Origin: Coleofasciculus sp. LEGE 07092
GTDB taxonomy: Bacteria > Cyanobacteriota > Cyanobacteriia > Cyanobacteriales > Coleofasciculaceae
Length of the DNA stretch: 55,573 nt
Direction of reading: 5' to 3'
Assembly (NCBI RefSeq): GCF_015207375.1
Contig: NZ_JADEWY010000027.1
Span: 1 to 55,573, forward strand
Position 1 is the stretch's first letter. Each line of letters starts with the position of its first letter. Shown here piece after piece: positions 35,238-43,727 of this stretch. The translations under genes and the position numbers were made by a program. Under the pieces are notes generated by a model, which worked only from the letters and a program-made list of their open reading frames with translations, did not search any database and was not told the DNA's origin.

Positions 35238-35635
35238 GACTATCCGGATGATTTCCTCACGAGTCGTATATAGGCTTGAGGTGATCGCTTTTCTGTTGTC
35301 TCTTGTTTGCCCGACTCTCATTACAAGAGATTGTCCTCATGCCCTTCCAAGAGAAGCGATCGCCTTTTAGTAAAGCTACTGGGTTGTGGTAATTCTTATA
35401 CCTTGTACTCACATCTTGCACCACCCCCTGCCAAGGGGGGAAAGATTTAAAATATGGTATCTCTCCTTGATAGGCGGGAACTCAGAGGGGTATACGACAA
35501 TTGAGAACATCAGATGCAAGATGTCAGTTGTACCTGTATCAATTTTTAAGAAAATTAAACTACCCTGTAATTCAGAAATAAACTGCCGTTAGTGATACCA
35601 TTAACCTAAATCATTGTGACCTATCAGGAGAACGA
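35238..35635. other. 398-bp gap with one repeat element
   Basis: The gap contains the TTGCACC-family element at 35408-35528 and two GCGATCGC sites. The last 40 bp carry an ATCAGGAG ribosome-binding site for the next gene. No other gene is seen. Confidence 0.4.
35408..35528. mobile_element. MITE-like element, TTGCACC family, copy 3
   Basis: A 121-bp element with ends CTCACATCTTGCACC and (inverted) CTGACATCTTGCATC. Its interior resembles copy 1, including ACAATTGAGAACATCAG before the right end, but the C-run/G-run hairpin is shorter. No ORF. Confidence 0.7.
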
Positions 35636-36154
35636 ATGAATAAACAGCAACTTCGCAATGTACTTGTCGGTACGGGTATCGCTGCCGTTGGTGGAATTGG
35701 CACTAAACTCGCTGTCGATTATTTCCGCAATCGTGATAAAGAAGAAGTAGTCGATGAAACCCAAGAAGATGCTCAACCAACCTCTACAGCCGAGGTAGCC
35801 TATGCCACGGTACAAACAGATTCCGTCCAGGGTTTTCTTGATAGCAGTTTTGGCGAAGCCGGTCGTTACGTTCCCAATCGTCCACCCAAAGTTTTCGAGT
35901 ATCAAGGAGAGCAATATATGGTGATTTGGGCGCGAGACAACAAGCAGAATAAAAACCAAATGCTGGCTTTTCTCTATGCCCCTGAAGGTCGAAAAATGAT
36001 TGCTAGTGTTGGTTATACATCAGAGAAAACAGATTATAATATTAATCTAGAAAACACACCCTTGGCTGTAGAGGTGAATGGCAATCAAATTCGATCGGGG
36101 CAGTCGGAAACTGAAGGAACTAACGAAGTTGATCTGGTTCCAGTCGATGCTTAA
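35636..36154 (+). CDS. membrane-anchored hypothetical protein
   Basis: A 172-residue protein with a strong ribosome-binding site (TCAGGAGAACGAATG). An N-terminal glycine-rich hydrophobic helix (about 8-27) is followed by RNRDKEE and a soluble C-terminal domain starting near residue 60 (VQGFLDSSFGEAGRYVPNRPPKVF, then YMVIWARDNKQNKNQMLAFLYAPEG). I recognise no family. It is monocistronic, with a terminator 34 bp after its stop. Confidence 0.75.
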   Translation: MNKQQLRNVLVGTGIAAVGGIGTKLAVDYFRNRDKEEVVDETQEDAQPTSTAEVAYATVQTDSVQGFLDSSFGEAGRYVPNRPPKVFEYQGEQYMVIWARDNKQNKNQMLAFLYAPEGRKMIASVGYTSEKTDYNINLENTPLAVEVNGNQIRSGQSETEGTNEVDLVPVDA

Positions 36155-36187
36155 TTTAGATTTTGAATTGTAAGTTTTGGTAATAGG

Positions 36188-36215
36188 GGTGGTTCAAAAA
36201 ACCACCTTATTTTTA
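36188..36215 (+). terminator. intrinsic terminator after the 35636 gene
   Basis: GGTGGTT (36188-36194) pairs with AACCACC (36100s-106 block, 36100-36106 within the same line) around a short A-rich loop and is followed by TTATTTTTAT. This is a classic stem plus T-run. It isolates the gene from the downstream nitroreductase. Confidence 0.75.
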
Positions 36216-36244
36216 TAGTGAAGTGAACGAGAACTAGAAAAACA

Positions 36245-36913
36245 ATGACAATTGATTTACAACCAACTATAAACTTGAAAACGGCGATTAAGCAGCGTCG
36301 GGCGGCTCGTTCGTTTCGTCCCGATCCGGTTCCAGAGGCGATTTTAGAAGAAATTTTCCGCTTGGGTGTGCGATCGCCCTCCGGTTACAATTTGCAGCCT
36401 TGGCGGTTTATAGTAGTCAGAGAGCAAGGGAATAAGGACAAGTTAAAAGCCTGTGCCTTCGATCAGCGTCAAGTGAGCGAAGCACCTGTCATGGTGATTT
36501 GTTGCGGCGATCGCCGGATCAATCAAGCTGATTATATTGAATCGGTGATTCAGCTAGGGATTGATGCAGGTGGGATGACTGATGCCTATGCAGATGTGAT
36601 GCGATCGGCAATTCCCCAACTTTTTGAGAACAAGCCTTCGTTTGATTCAATAGAAGCTTGGACAAATCGCCATACAATGTTAGCCGTTGCTCACATGATG
36701 ATTGTGGCAAATAGTTTTGGAGTCGATACCTGTCCGATGGAAGGATTTTCATCTGAACAGGTAAAAGAAGGCTTTAACATCCCCTGTGAGGTAGATGTTT
36801 GCTGTTTGTTAGCAATAGGGTATGCGTCTGAACCCTTTAAACAGTATGGTGGACGTTTTGGTTTTGATCGCGTCTTTTATGGCGAGAGTTTTGGGGAATC
36901 CTTCCAACTGTAG
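36245..36913 (+). CDS. nitroreductase family protein
   Basis: A 222-residue FMN-dependent nitroreductase-fold protein. RRAARSFRPDPVPE near the N terminus and RSPSGYNLQPWRFIVV are the FMN-binding signatures, with the C-terminal GVDTCPMEGF and LLAIGYASE segments completing the family pattern. Such enzymes use NAD(P)H to reduce nitroaromatics, quinones or flavin-related substrates. It is a single gene between a terminator and a repeat-containing gap. Confidence 0.9.
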   Translation: MTIDLQPTINLKTAIKQRRAARSFRPDPVPEAILEEIFRLGVRSPSGYNLQPWRFIVVREQGNKDKLKACAFDQRQVSEAPVMVICCGDRRINQADYIESVIQLGIDAGGMTDAYADVMRSAIPQLFENKPSFDSIEAWTNRHTMLAVAHMMIVANSFGVDTCPMEGFSSEQVKEGFNIPCEVDVCCLLAIGYASEPFKQYGGRFGFDRVFYGESFGESFQL

Positions 36914-37336
36914 CTAGTTAAGTTTTACGAATATTTGAGCTGGAATTTCCCCCACCCCTCTCGTCTCGCCTTGTAAGGGTTAGGGGGGCAAAATTTAACC
37001 TTTTCAGGTTGATGGAGAGATATGTGTAGACGGTAGATTTTTAACGGACACGGGGGGATCTATAGCGTTTCTCTATCTAGTGAGGTACACCCTCATGAAG
37101 GCAGGGAGTGGGGAGTGGGGAATGGGGAGTGGGACTGTAGCTCATGTAAGTGAGAAGCGCTATATACAAGAAATCGTTTCTCAGTTTTCAGGCATTATCT
37201 AGCAAAACGCGATCGCTCTGGAGTACTCTGTTGGCTAGTTGAAATAAATTTCAAGGTATCTTTAGTAGTGTAAACATTTTATAATGTCATCCGAGACGGG
37301 GTGGCTCTATTTTGGGCTTAGAGTATTTTAATAAAA
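36914..37336. other. 423-bp gap with C-run/G-run hairpin and TATAGC repeat
   Basis: Just after the nitroreductase gene is a CCCCCACCCCTC / GGGTTAGGGGGG inverted pair that may end transcription. The TATAGC-family element occupies 37061-37164. One GCGATCGC site lies before the GGDEF-EAL gene. No gene is seen. Confidence 0.4.
37061..37164. repeat. MITE-like element, TATAGC family, copy 3
   Basis: A 104-bp element with ends TATAGCGTTTCTC and (inverted) TATAGCGCTTCTC, 12 of 13 matching. The interior has GTGAGGTACACCCTCATGAA as in copy 1, followed by a GGGGAGTGGG tandem tract that differs between copies. No ORF. Confidence 0.65.
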
Positions 37337-39550
37337 ATGTCCAGCGAGAAACTCGACAATTTAATCGAGGAGCGCACTACCCAGTTGGAGAGAGCCAATA
37401 GAGAAAGACACGAAGAGCTTGCGGAATCTCACCGACTGCCAGAGGCACCGCGAGAACCTGAAGGGGAACGCTGTCAACTGGCATTAGAGGGAACTGGGGA
37501 CAGTATTTGGGATTGGAATATCGTAACGGGGGCAATAGACCTAGATGGCTACTGGACAGTCATGCTGGGATATGAGCCGGCAGAAATTGATTTTAATTTC
37601 GATTGGTGGTTCAACCGTATTCATAAAGAAGACATTCCTGCATTTGAAGCCGCTCTCAATGCCTATCTAGAAGGCAGAGAAAAATGGTATGAGTTAGAGT
37701 ACAGAATGCAGACTAAGACTGGCGAGTGGAAATGGATTTGGGCTCGCGGTCAATGCGTGGCGCGTGACGAGCAAAATCAGCCTCTCAGACTGCTTGGCAC
37801 GCACAGGGACATTACCGCCCGCAAAATTGCCGAAGACAAACTGCGTCAGGAACGGGATTTGCTCAATGGAATTATGCAAACCAGTGTGGCGGCAATTACT
37901 GTCGTTGATGCTGGGGGAAAGATTATCTTTGCCAATGAGCGATCGCAGGAGGTACTCGGTCTGACTCAAGGGGAACTAGTCGATTGTCTGTACAATGCCC
38001 CGGAGTGGAAGATTACCGATTTTGAGGGAGGACCTTTTCCAGAGGAGCAACTTCCGTTTAGGCAAGTGATGGCAACAGGCACGCCCATTTTCGATGTGCA
38101 GCACGCCATCGAGTGGGGCGACGGCACCCGGAAGTATCTATCGATTAATGGAGCGCCCCTAATAGACTCATCAGGAGCGATCGCCCGTGTTGTATTGTCT
38201 ATCACTGATATTACCGACCGTTTGCGGGTTGAGGAGCAGTTACTCCACGATGCCTTGCACGATGCCCTGACTGGATTGCCCAACCGCATCTTGTTTGTCG
38301 AGCGAGTTGAACACGCTCTCAAACTCTCAAAGCGACACCAGGATTATTTATTTGCCGTCTTATTTCTGGATCTCGATCGCTTCAAAGTTGTCAATGATAG
38401 TCTGGGACACAGGATTGGCGATCAACTGCTCGTAGCGATCGCTCGTGAGCTAGAGCGGTGTCTGCGTAATACTGATACAGTAGCCCGTTTGGGAGGAGAT
38501 GAATTCACTATCCTGCTAGAGGATATCAATGATCTCAAAGACGCCACTAAGGTAGCCGAGCGCATACAAAAGATACTGAAATCTCCCTTTATCGTAGAGG
38601 GTCATGAAGTTTTTACCTCTGCCAGTATTGGTATTGCTCTGAGTTCAACGGGGTATGATTGCGCTGAAGACCTGCTGCGGGATGCTGACATTGCCATGTA
38701 TCGTGCCAAAGAACTAGGCAAAGCACGCCACGAAGTCTTCGATAAGGTGATGCACGCCAGTGCCTTAAAGCTATTGCAGTTAGAAAATGACTTGCGTCGA
38801 GCGCTCGAACGGCAGGAATTTGAGGTGTATTACCAACCCATTACCTCATTGTTTACTGGCACTCTGACCGGTTTTGAGGCACTTCTACGCTGGCATCATC
38901 CTACCCAAGGGTTAGTTTCTCCCCTAGAATTTATTCCTGTTGCCGAAGAAACGGGGTTGATTTTACCCCTTGGTCGATGGGTACTGCACGAAGCTTGTCG
39001 GCAACTCCACACTTGGCACACCCAATTTCCCATGACTGAACCCTTGAAAATCAGCGTGAACTTATCAGGCAAACAACTGAAAGAACTGGAGTTTATTGAG
39101 CAAATTGACCAAATTCTGGAGAAAACAGGTTTAGATGGTCGCTTTCTGAAGCTGGAAATTACCGAAAGTGTACTCATGGACAATGCTGACACGGCTACTA
39201 AGATGCTTTTACAATTGAGAGCTAGAAATATTCAGCTCTCAGTCGATGACTTTGGCACGGGGTATTCGTCCTTGAGCTACTTGCACCGTTTTCCGGTAAA
39301 TACCTTAAAAATTGACCGCTCCTTTGTGAGCCAAATGAATCCTAACGATCGCAACTGTGAAATTGTCCGAACTATCGTTACCCTTGCCCACAGTTTGAGA
39401 ATGGATGTAATCGCCGAAGGCGTGGAAACGCTAGAACAACTCAGCGAACTTAAGCTGCTCAAATGCGAACAAGGACAGGGCTATTTTTTCTCAAAGCCCT
39501 TGACTAAGGAAGCGGCAGGAAAACTACTAACCCAAGTCCCGCAATGGTAG
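37337..39550 (+). CDS. PAS-GGDEF-EAL cyclic-di-GMP enzyme
   Basis: A 737-residue soluble protein: an N-terminal coiled coil (1-40), two PAS domains (about 45-165 and 175-300), GGDEF (about 305-465) and EAL (about 480-730). The diguanylate cyclase site GGDEF (386-390) is intact, as is the inhibitory RxxD site RNTD (377-380) exactly five residues upstream. The phosphodiesterase signature EALLRWHHP (514-522) and DDFGTGYSS are also intact, so both activities are possible. No HAMP or membrane segment is present. It is monocistronic. Confidence 0.93.
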   Translation: MSSEKLDNLIEERTTQLERANRERHEELAESHRLPEAPREPEGERCQLALEGTGDSIWDWNIVTGAIDLDGYWTVMLGYEPAEIDFNFDWWFNRIHKEDIPAFEAALNAYLEGREKWYELEYRMQTKTGEWKWIWARGQCVARDEQNQPLRLLGTHRDITARKIAEDKLRQERDLLNGIMQTSVAAITVVDAGGKIIFANERSQEVLGLTQGELVDCLYNAPEWKITDFEGGPFPEEQLPFRQVMATGTPIFDVQHAIEWGDGTRKYLSINGAPLIDSSGAIARVVLSITDITDRLRVEEQLLHDALHDALTGLPNRILFVERVEHALKLSKRHQDYLFAVLFLDLDRFKVVNDSLGHRIGDQLLVAIARELERCLRNTDTVARLGGDEFTILLEDINDLKDATKVAERIQKILKSPFIVEGHEVFTSASIGIALSSTGYDCAEDLLRDADIAMYRAKELGKARHEVFDKVMHASALKLLQLENDLRRALERQEFEVYYQPITSLFTGTLTGFEALLRWHHPTQGLVSPLEFIPVAEETGLILPLGRWVLHEACRQLHTWHTQFPMTEPLKISVNLSGKQLKELEFIEQIDQILEKTGLDGRFLKLEITESVLMDNADTATKMLLQLRARNIQLSVDDFGTGYSSLSYLHRFPVNTLKIDRSFVSQMNPNDRNCEIVRTIVTLAHSLRMDVIAEGVETLEQLSELKLLKCEQGQGYFFSKPLTKEAAGKLLTQVPQW

Positions 39551-39580
39551 GGGCTATAGGACGCTTTTGTTGAGGAAGGT

Positions 39581-39669
39581 CTTGCAAGATTTGTCAGGAG
39601 CGATTATCTTAATAAGGGTTCCAGCGATTGCCTTGGCTTTTACCTTTGATACCGTCAGGCGTTGAGCAC
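39581..39669 (+). CRISPR. CRISPR leader remnant 1 with one degenerate repeat
   Basis: 39581-39633 is a copy of the leader also found at 48109 and 49063 (CTTGCAAGATTTGTCAGGAG, then AAGGGTTCCAGCGATTGCC). It is followed by one 36-bp repeat-like unit, 39634-39669, sharing ACCTTTGAT.CCGTCAGGCG and the end GTTGAGCAC with the repeat at 49114. No regular spacer-repeat follows; the next repeat-like unit is 62 bp away at 39732-39767. Confidence 0.65.
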
Positions 39670-39881
39670 TATCCCATAAGGCTCGAAAGTCGCAAGTTCA
39701 GCGGGTAGTTAGATTCATTCATATCTTGCTGCCCTTGCCCCCTCAGATGCCGTCAGGCGTTTAGCAATTGTCAAGGGTTCTTCCCAGCATAAACTAGGCT
39801 GTACTCTTGACTAAGATTTTTATTTATGTATCTCATAAGTGAAGTGTTAATACCCCAGGGTCTTAAACAAAGGTCAAAACT
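39661..39881. repeat. 221-bp direct repeat, left copy
   Basis: This is nearly identical to 42657-42877, with scattered substitutions and small indels. It begins with GTTGAGCAC, the last nine bases of the CRISPR repeat, and includes a second degenerate repeat (39732-39767; core GATGCCGTCAGGCG). Together with its partner it brackets the sbtA-sbtB segment. Confidence 0.8.
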
Positions 39882-40114
39882 GTTGAATCTACAGTGAAGA
39901 AAATTGACCGACGACTTAAAATTTCTGGCGCACAGTGGAACTCGGCAAATATCCCTCAAGTCCTTTGTGAAACGTCTGCCATATCTCAAACTTATCCCTT
40001 CGGTTTGAGATCGGTATGATTGGTCTACAGATCGTTCGGATATTATTATAAATAATTCTTGCAGCGACTTGAATCTATCTATTTTGACTATTTTGAAAAT
40101 AGAAGGACACCATC

Positions 40115-40414
40115 ATGAATAGCATGAATAAGACAAAGGCAAAACCATCCACAGGCGAAGGGTGGGCAGTCCATGTTTACGATAGCGATCGCCACCTGCG
40201 GTTTACTCTAGAGTCTTCGCATATTTGGGCGTTCAGTTGGGGCATTGGGGTGGGTCTTCTAGTGGCCATTGTGTGGTATGCGCTCTATAGCGCGTCCCAT
40301 AGCTTCTCAAGCAATACCAACCATTTAACAAACCTTTCGCCAACTCCTGAAACCAGCTCTAGAGAAGGCTTACGCCCTGAATCTACCAGTTCATTCCCCT
40401 TCGGGATAGATTGA
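40115..40414 (+). CDS. small single-pass membrane protein
   Basis: A 99-residue protein with a polar N terminus (WAVHVYDSDRHLRFTLESSH), one transmembrane helix at about 40-60 (GIGVGLLVAIVWYALYSA) and a Ser/Thr/Pro-rich tail. AGAAGGA about 10 bp upstream is a fair ribosome-binding site; a second ATG lies three codons in. No family is recognised. It lies between the left 221-bp repeat and sbtA, on the same strand as sbtA. Confidence 0.65.
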   Translation: MNSMNKTKAKPSTGEGWAVHVYDSDRHLRFTLESSHIWAFSWGIGVGLLVAIVWYALYSASHSFSSNTNHLTNLSPTPETSSREGLRPESTSSFPFGID

Positions 40415-40798
40415 ATATTGGTCACATTTAGATATGATTCGAGCTTAAACTATAAGCCTAGACTATCCATAGGATAGAATAATACGTCTCAAATTCTTGG
40501 AATTTGGTCAGCTTTTGAGAAGCTAATGGTATAGAGTTATATGAATGAGAGATGAGATGGTGATTGATTTACTCCCCAATTACTTTGAACAGCTCTCGTG
40601 AGATTTCGAAGTTCTTCAACAATCTCCTATCCACGTTTTAAAAACCTAATTAGCGACTGTTCAGCGTTTTTTAAGCTGCGCTGCAAGGAGCTGAAATGAC
40701 TAGTTTTTCAAAGGCGTGGAGCCAGCTACCCAGGATTAGAGGCCACGCTTGCCTACTGTCCTGACCCCTAATATCTGAATCTAAGGAGGAATTATCAA
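40415..40798 (+). promoter_or_regulatory. region upstream of sbtA with two palindromes
   Basis: This 384-bp gap holds the perfect palindromes CTATCC-ATA-GGATAG (40463-40477) and CAAATTC-TTG-GAATTTG (40490-40506), which could be operator sites or hairpins. Immediately before the gene is AAGGAGGA (40783-40790), a strong ribosome-binding site that fixes a GTG start. Cyanobacterial sbtA genes respond to low inorganic carbon via LysR-type regulators; whether these palindromes are such sites is unproven. Confidence 0.4.
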
Positions 40799-41932
40799 GT
40801 GGATTTTTTGTCCGAATTCTTGACGAAATTTGGGGAGCAGTTGCAGTCCCCAACCCTCGGCTTTCTGATTGGTGGTATAGTCATTGCCGCCCTCGGTAGC
40901 AAACTGGCAATTCCAGATCCAATCTATAAGTTCATCGTCTTCATGCTGCTTATCAAAGTCGGTCTGAAGGGCGGCATTGCGATCCGCGAGTCCAATCTGG
41001 TGGAGATGCTGTTACCCGCGCTGTTCGCCGTGGTAATAGGGATACTTATCGTGTTCATCGCAAAGTACACGTTAGCCAAGCTGCCGAACATCAGAACCGT
41101 GGATGCCCTTGCGACCGGGGGCTTGTTTGGTGCCGTGAGTGGCTCTACCCTCGCCGCCGGCATAACGGTACTGGAAGCGCAAGGCATCCAATACGAACCC
41201 TGGGCCGGCGCACTCTATCCCTTTATGGACATCCCAGCGCTCGTGACGGCGATCGTCTTGGCCAGCATTCATACCAGCAAGAAGAAGTCTCTCAGAAAGC
41301 AGGAGTCTCTCAGAAAGCAGGAGTCTTTCAGCAAGCAGCCAGTTGCCGCAGGCGGGCATCCCAGCGATCAGGAGTATCCCACCACCAGACAGGAATATCT
41401 CAGCCAGCAGCGCGATACCGCAGACGAGCGGGTCAAGATATGGCCCATCGTGCAGGAGAGCCTCGAGGGATCTGCCCTATCAGCACTGCTGCTCGGCCTC
41501 GCTCTAGGCCTGCTAACCCGGCCGGAAAGTGTTGTTGAAAGCTTCTACGAGCCCCTCTTCCGCGGTCTGCTTTCGATACTGATGCTGGTAATGGGTATGG
41601 AGGCTTGGTCAAGGATCGGTGAGCTGCGCAAGGTTGGCCAGTGGTATGGCCTATATGCCGTTGTAGGACCGCTGCTGCATGGGTTTATCGCCTTCGGTCT
41701 CGGCATGATTGCCCACTACGCCACGGGCTTCAGCCCTGGCGGTGTCGCGCTCCTGGCCGTCATCGCCGCCTCCAGTTCAGACATCTCAGGGCCGCCAACT
41801 TTACGAGCCGGTATCCCGTCTGCCAATCCCTCTGCCTACATCGGCGCGTCCACAGCCGTCGGTACGCCAGTTGCGATCGCCATAGGAATACCGCTCTACA
41901 TCGGGTTGGCCCAGGCGCTGGCGGGCGGATAA
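40799..41932 (+). CDS. sbtA: sodium-dependent bicarbonate transporter SbtA
   Basis: A 377-residue permease with about ten transmembrane helices in two inverted halves, matching SbtA (FLIGGIVIAALGSKL, GGLFGAVSGSTLAAG, HGFIAFGLGM, AASSSDISGPPTLRAGIPSANP). SbtA takes up HCO3- with Na+ for the CO2-concentrating mechanism. The central cytosolic loop (about 158-205) contains a six-residue repeat SLRKQE. A GTG start follows a strong AAGGAGGA site. The coding sequence is visibly more GC-rich than neighbouring genes, suggesting transfer. The regulator sbtB follows. Confidence 0.92.
   Translation: MDFLSEFLTKFGEQLQSPTLGFLIGGIVIAALGSKLAIPDPIYKFIVFMLLIKVGLKGGIAIRESNLVEMLLPALFAVVIGILIVFIAKYTLAKLPNIRTVDALATGGLFGAVSGSTLAAGITVLEAQGIQYEPWAGALYPFMDIPALVTAIVLASIHTSKKKSLRKQESLRKQESFSKQPVAAGGHPSDQEYPTTRQEYLSQQRDTADERVKIWPIVQESLEGSALSALLLGLALGLLTRPESVVESFYEPLFRGLLSILMLVMGMEAWSRIGELRKVGQWYGLYAVVGPLLHGFIAFGLGMIAHYATGFSPGGVALLAVIAASSSDISGPPTLRAGIPSANPSAYIGASTAVGTPVAIAIGIPLYIGLAQALAGG
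41288..41341 (+). repeat. 18-bp tandem repeat inside sbtA
   Basis: Three in-frame 18-bp units (41288-41305, 41306-41323, 41324-41341). The first two are identical (TCTCTCAGAAAGCAGGAG) and the third diverges at four positions. They encode SLRKQE-SLRKQE-SFSKQP in the cytosolic loop that separates the two transporter halves. Confidence 0.8.
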
Positions 41933-42044
41933 TCCCAGACGGGTCGTGGTCTGCCGGTGCTCCCCTGGTCCGGCAACCAACACGGCGGCTGATTAGCGCT
42001 ATAGCGCCCGGTGTTGCTGTTTCCCTAAGTTTCTATGTATGTAG

Positions 42045-42410
<366 letters not shown>

Positions 42411-42656
42411 ATGGAGACGACGAAGGGAATACCATCGCGTTCGTATACACGTTGCGTGATAGCGCGCTCACCATGGCAAGCGCGCTAGCGCCATACCATC
42501 GATCAGTCAAGAGGAGACGCACTGATGATCAGAGGTGAGCGCCACGTTAAGTAGTTACACAAAATTAATTACATACTTTTCTCCAAATTCTTTGAGAATA
42601 TTTTCCACAGATGTAACAAAACTTTTCCAATCTTTGTAAGCATCTATCTCAATCCA

Positions 42657-42877
42657 GTTGAGCACTATCCCATAAGGCTCGAAAGTCGCAAGTTCAGAGG
42701 GTAGTTAGATTATTCATATCTTGCTGCCCTTGTCCCCTCAGATGCCGTCAGGCGTTTAGCAATTGTTAAGGGTTCTTCCCAGCATAAACTAGACTGTACT
42801 CTTGACTCAGATTTTTTCTGAATGTATCCTATAAGTGAAGTGTTAATGCCCCAGGGTGTTAAACAAAGGTCAAAACT
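42657..42877. repeat. 221-bp direct repeat, right copy
   Basis: The partner of 39661-39881, same orientation and length. It starts at GTTGAGCAC, with unrelated sequence before it, so the left breakpoint is inside the CRISPR repeat. It includes a degenerate CRISPR repeat at 42727-42762. Confidence 0.8.
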
Positions 42878-42961
42878 TACCCATAGCCTCTATCTGTAGG
42901 TGTGTTAGCGTAGCGTAACGCACATTAGCGCTATCGATGGTGTATCTGAGTAAGTCGTAAG

Positions 42962-43071
42962 GTGCTAGACACCTGTAAAATCCCTAAGGCGTTGATTGCA
43001 AGCCAAATAATAGGTATGAGTTAACTCTTGCCACTCATCCCCATCTCTGATTGCCGTAAGGCGCTGAAAAC
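42962..43071 (+). CRISPR. degenerate two-repeat mini-array upstream of cas6
   Basis: The first unit, 42962-42999, starts GTGCTA and ends CCCTAAGGCGTTGATTGC. The second, 43036-43071, contains TCTGATTGCCGTAAGGCG, identical over 18 bp to the repeats at 48160 and 48230, including the GCC-GTAA-GGC hairpin. The 36 bp between them has spacer length. The unit ends 20 bp before the cas6 ATG. The first repeat is weak, so this is a candidate CRISPR-like regulatory RNA or 5' UTR element, not a normal array. Confidence 0.5.
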
Positions 43072-43089
43072 ACCTAGTTCAAGCTAGGT
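43072..43089 (+). promoter_or_regulatory. hairpin at the cas6 translation start
   Basis: ACCTAG and CTAGGT form a 6-bp stem around a TTCAAG loop, directly between the degenerate repeat and the ATG at 43092. There is no Shine-Dalgarno sequence, so the hairpin and repeat may set cas6 translation. Confidence 0.4.
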
Positions 43090-43091
43090 TT

Positions 43092-43727
43092 ATGACTTCG
43101 ACAACAATAGAAAGGCAACCCGGAGCGTCCCCGATTGAGCTGTTTGTCAACTTAAGCTTCAGCGTTAAAGGGCAGATGCTTCCGGCAGACCATGGCTATG
43201 GGCTTTTTGCGGCTCTATCTAAGCTTTGTCCATCTGTCCACGAAGATTCCGAAATTCAGATTTTGACCATTCCCGGTATTCCAGACCGGAAAGGGAAAAT
43301 TGCTCTAACAGACAGGTCGCGTTTGCTTGTTCGCTTGCCTGTTACTAAGATTCCCTTAGTTTATGCGATCGCGGGAAAGCGACTTCTCATTGGCAACCAT
43401 CCGATACAGATTGGCATTCCGAACGTTGAGCCGCTACGACCGAAGGCAAAGTTGCGATCGCGTATCGTGGTGATTAAACCTTATACAGAACCAGAGTCAT
43501 TTCTAGGGGCAGCCCAGCGTCAACTAGAGACTTTGGAGGTATCTGCACAGTTACGAATCCCGCTCAATATCGATAAAACGCCCAAGCGGAAGACGATAAA
43601 AATTCAGCGCTATACAGTGGTTGGATTTACCACCGAAGTCACAGGCTTGAGTGCCGAAGATTCTCTGAAATTGCAACAGTGGGGATTAGGGGGTAAGCGG
43701 CGGATGGGTTGCGGGGTGTTTTTATGA
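43092..43727 (+). CDS. cas6: type I-MYXAN Cas6 (Cmx6) crRNA endonuclease
   Basis: A 211-residue RAMP protein resembling Cas6/Cmx6 of MYXAN-type systems. The N-terminal half begins LFVNLSFSVKGQMLPADHGYGLFAALSKL, and the C terminus has the glycine-rich loop GLGGKRRMGCGVF typical of Cas6. His38 in the DHGY segment is a candidate catalytic residue. Cas6 cuts the precursor transcript within repeats. It is the first gene of a cas operon and overlaps the next start by four bases (ATGA). Confidence 0.8.
   Translation: MTSTTIERQPGASPIELFVNLSFSVKGQMLPADHGYGLFAALSKLCPSVHEDSEIQILTIPGIPDRKGKIALTDRSRLLVRLPVTKIPLVYAIAGKRLLIGNHPIQIGIPNVEPLRPKAKLRSRIVVIKPYTEPESFLGAAQRQLETLEVSAQLRIPLNIDKTPKRKTIKIQRYTVVGFTTEVTGLSAEDSLKLQQWGLGGKRRMGCGVFL

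Larger units (their letters stand above)
39551..40114. other. 564-bp gap with CRISPR leader remnant and left 221-bp repeat
   Basis: It contains a CRISPR leader-like copy (39581-39633), a degenerate CRISPR repeat (39634-39669), the left 221-bp direct repeat (39661-39881) and about 230 bp of AT-rich sequence before the small membrane-protein gene. No other gene is seen. Confidence 0.45.
42411..43091. other. 681-bp gap between sbtB and cas6
   Basis: It contains a GC-rich tail continuous with sbtB up to about 42545, then AT-rich sequence, the right 221-bp direct repeat (42657-42877), a TTAGCG/CGCTAA-type palindromic repeat near 42905-42935, and the degenerate repeat pair just before cas6 (42962-43071). 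No protein gene is convincing. Confidence 0.45.

Noticed and set aside
39732-39767. Second repeat-like unit in the left 221-bp repeat as part of a true array
   Set aside because: It is 62 bp from the previous unit, almost twice the spacer length, and strongly diverged; treated as a relic within the direct repeat.
42937-42960. Seven-codon ORF upstream of the degenerate mini-array, as a possible CreT-like toxin
   Set aside because: It is far too short to support, and has no ribosome-binding site or rare-codon pattern; left as a point to test with the mini-array.
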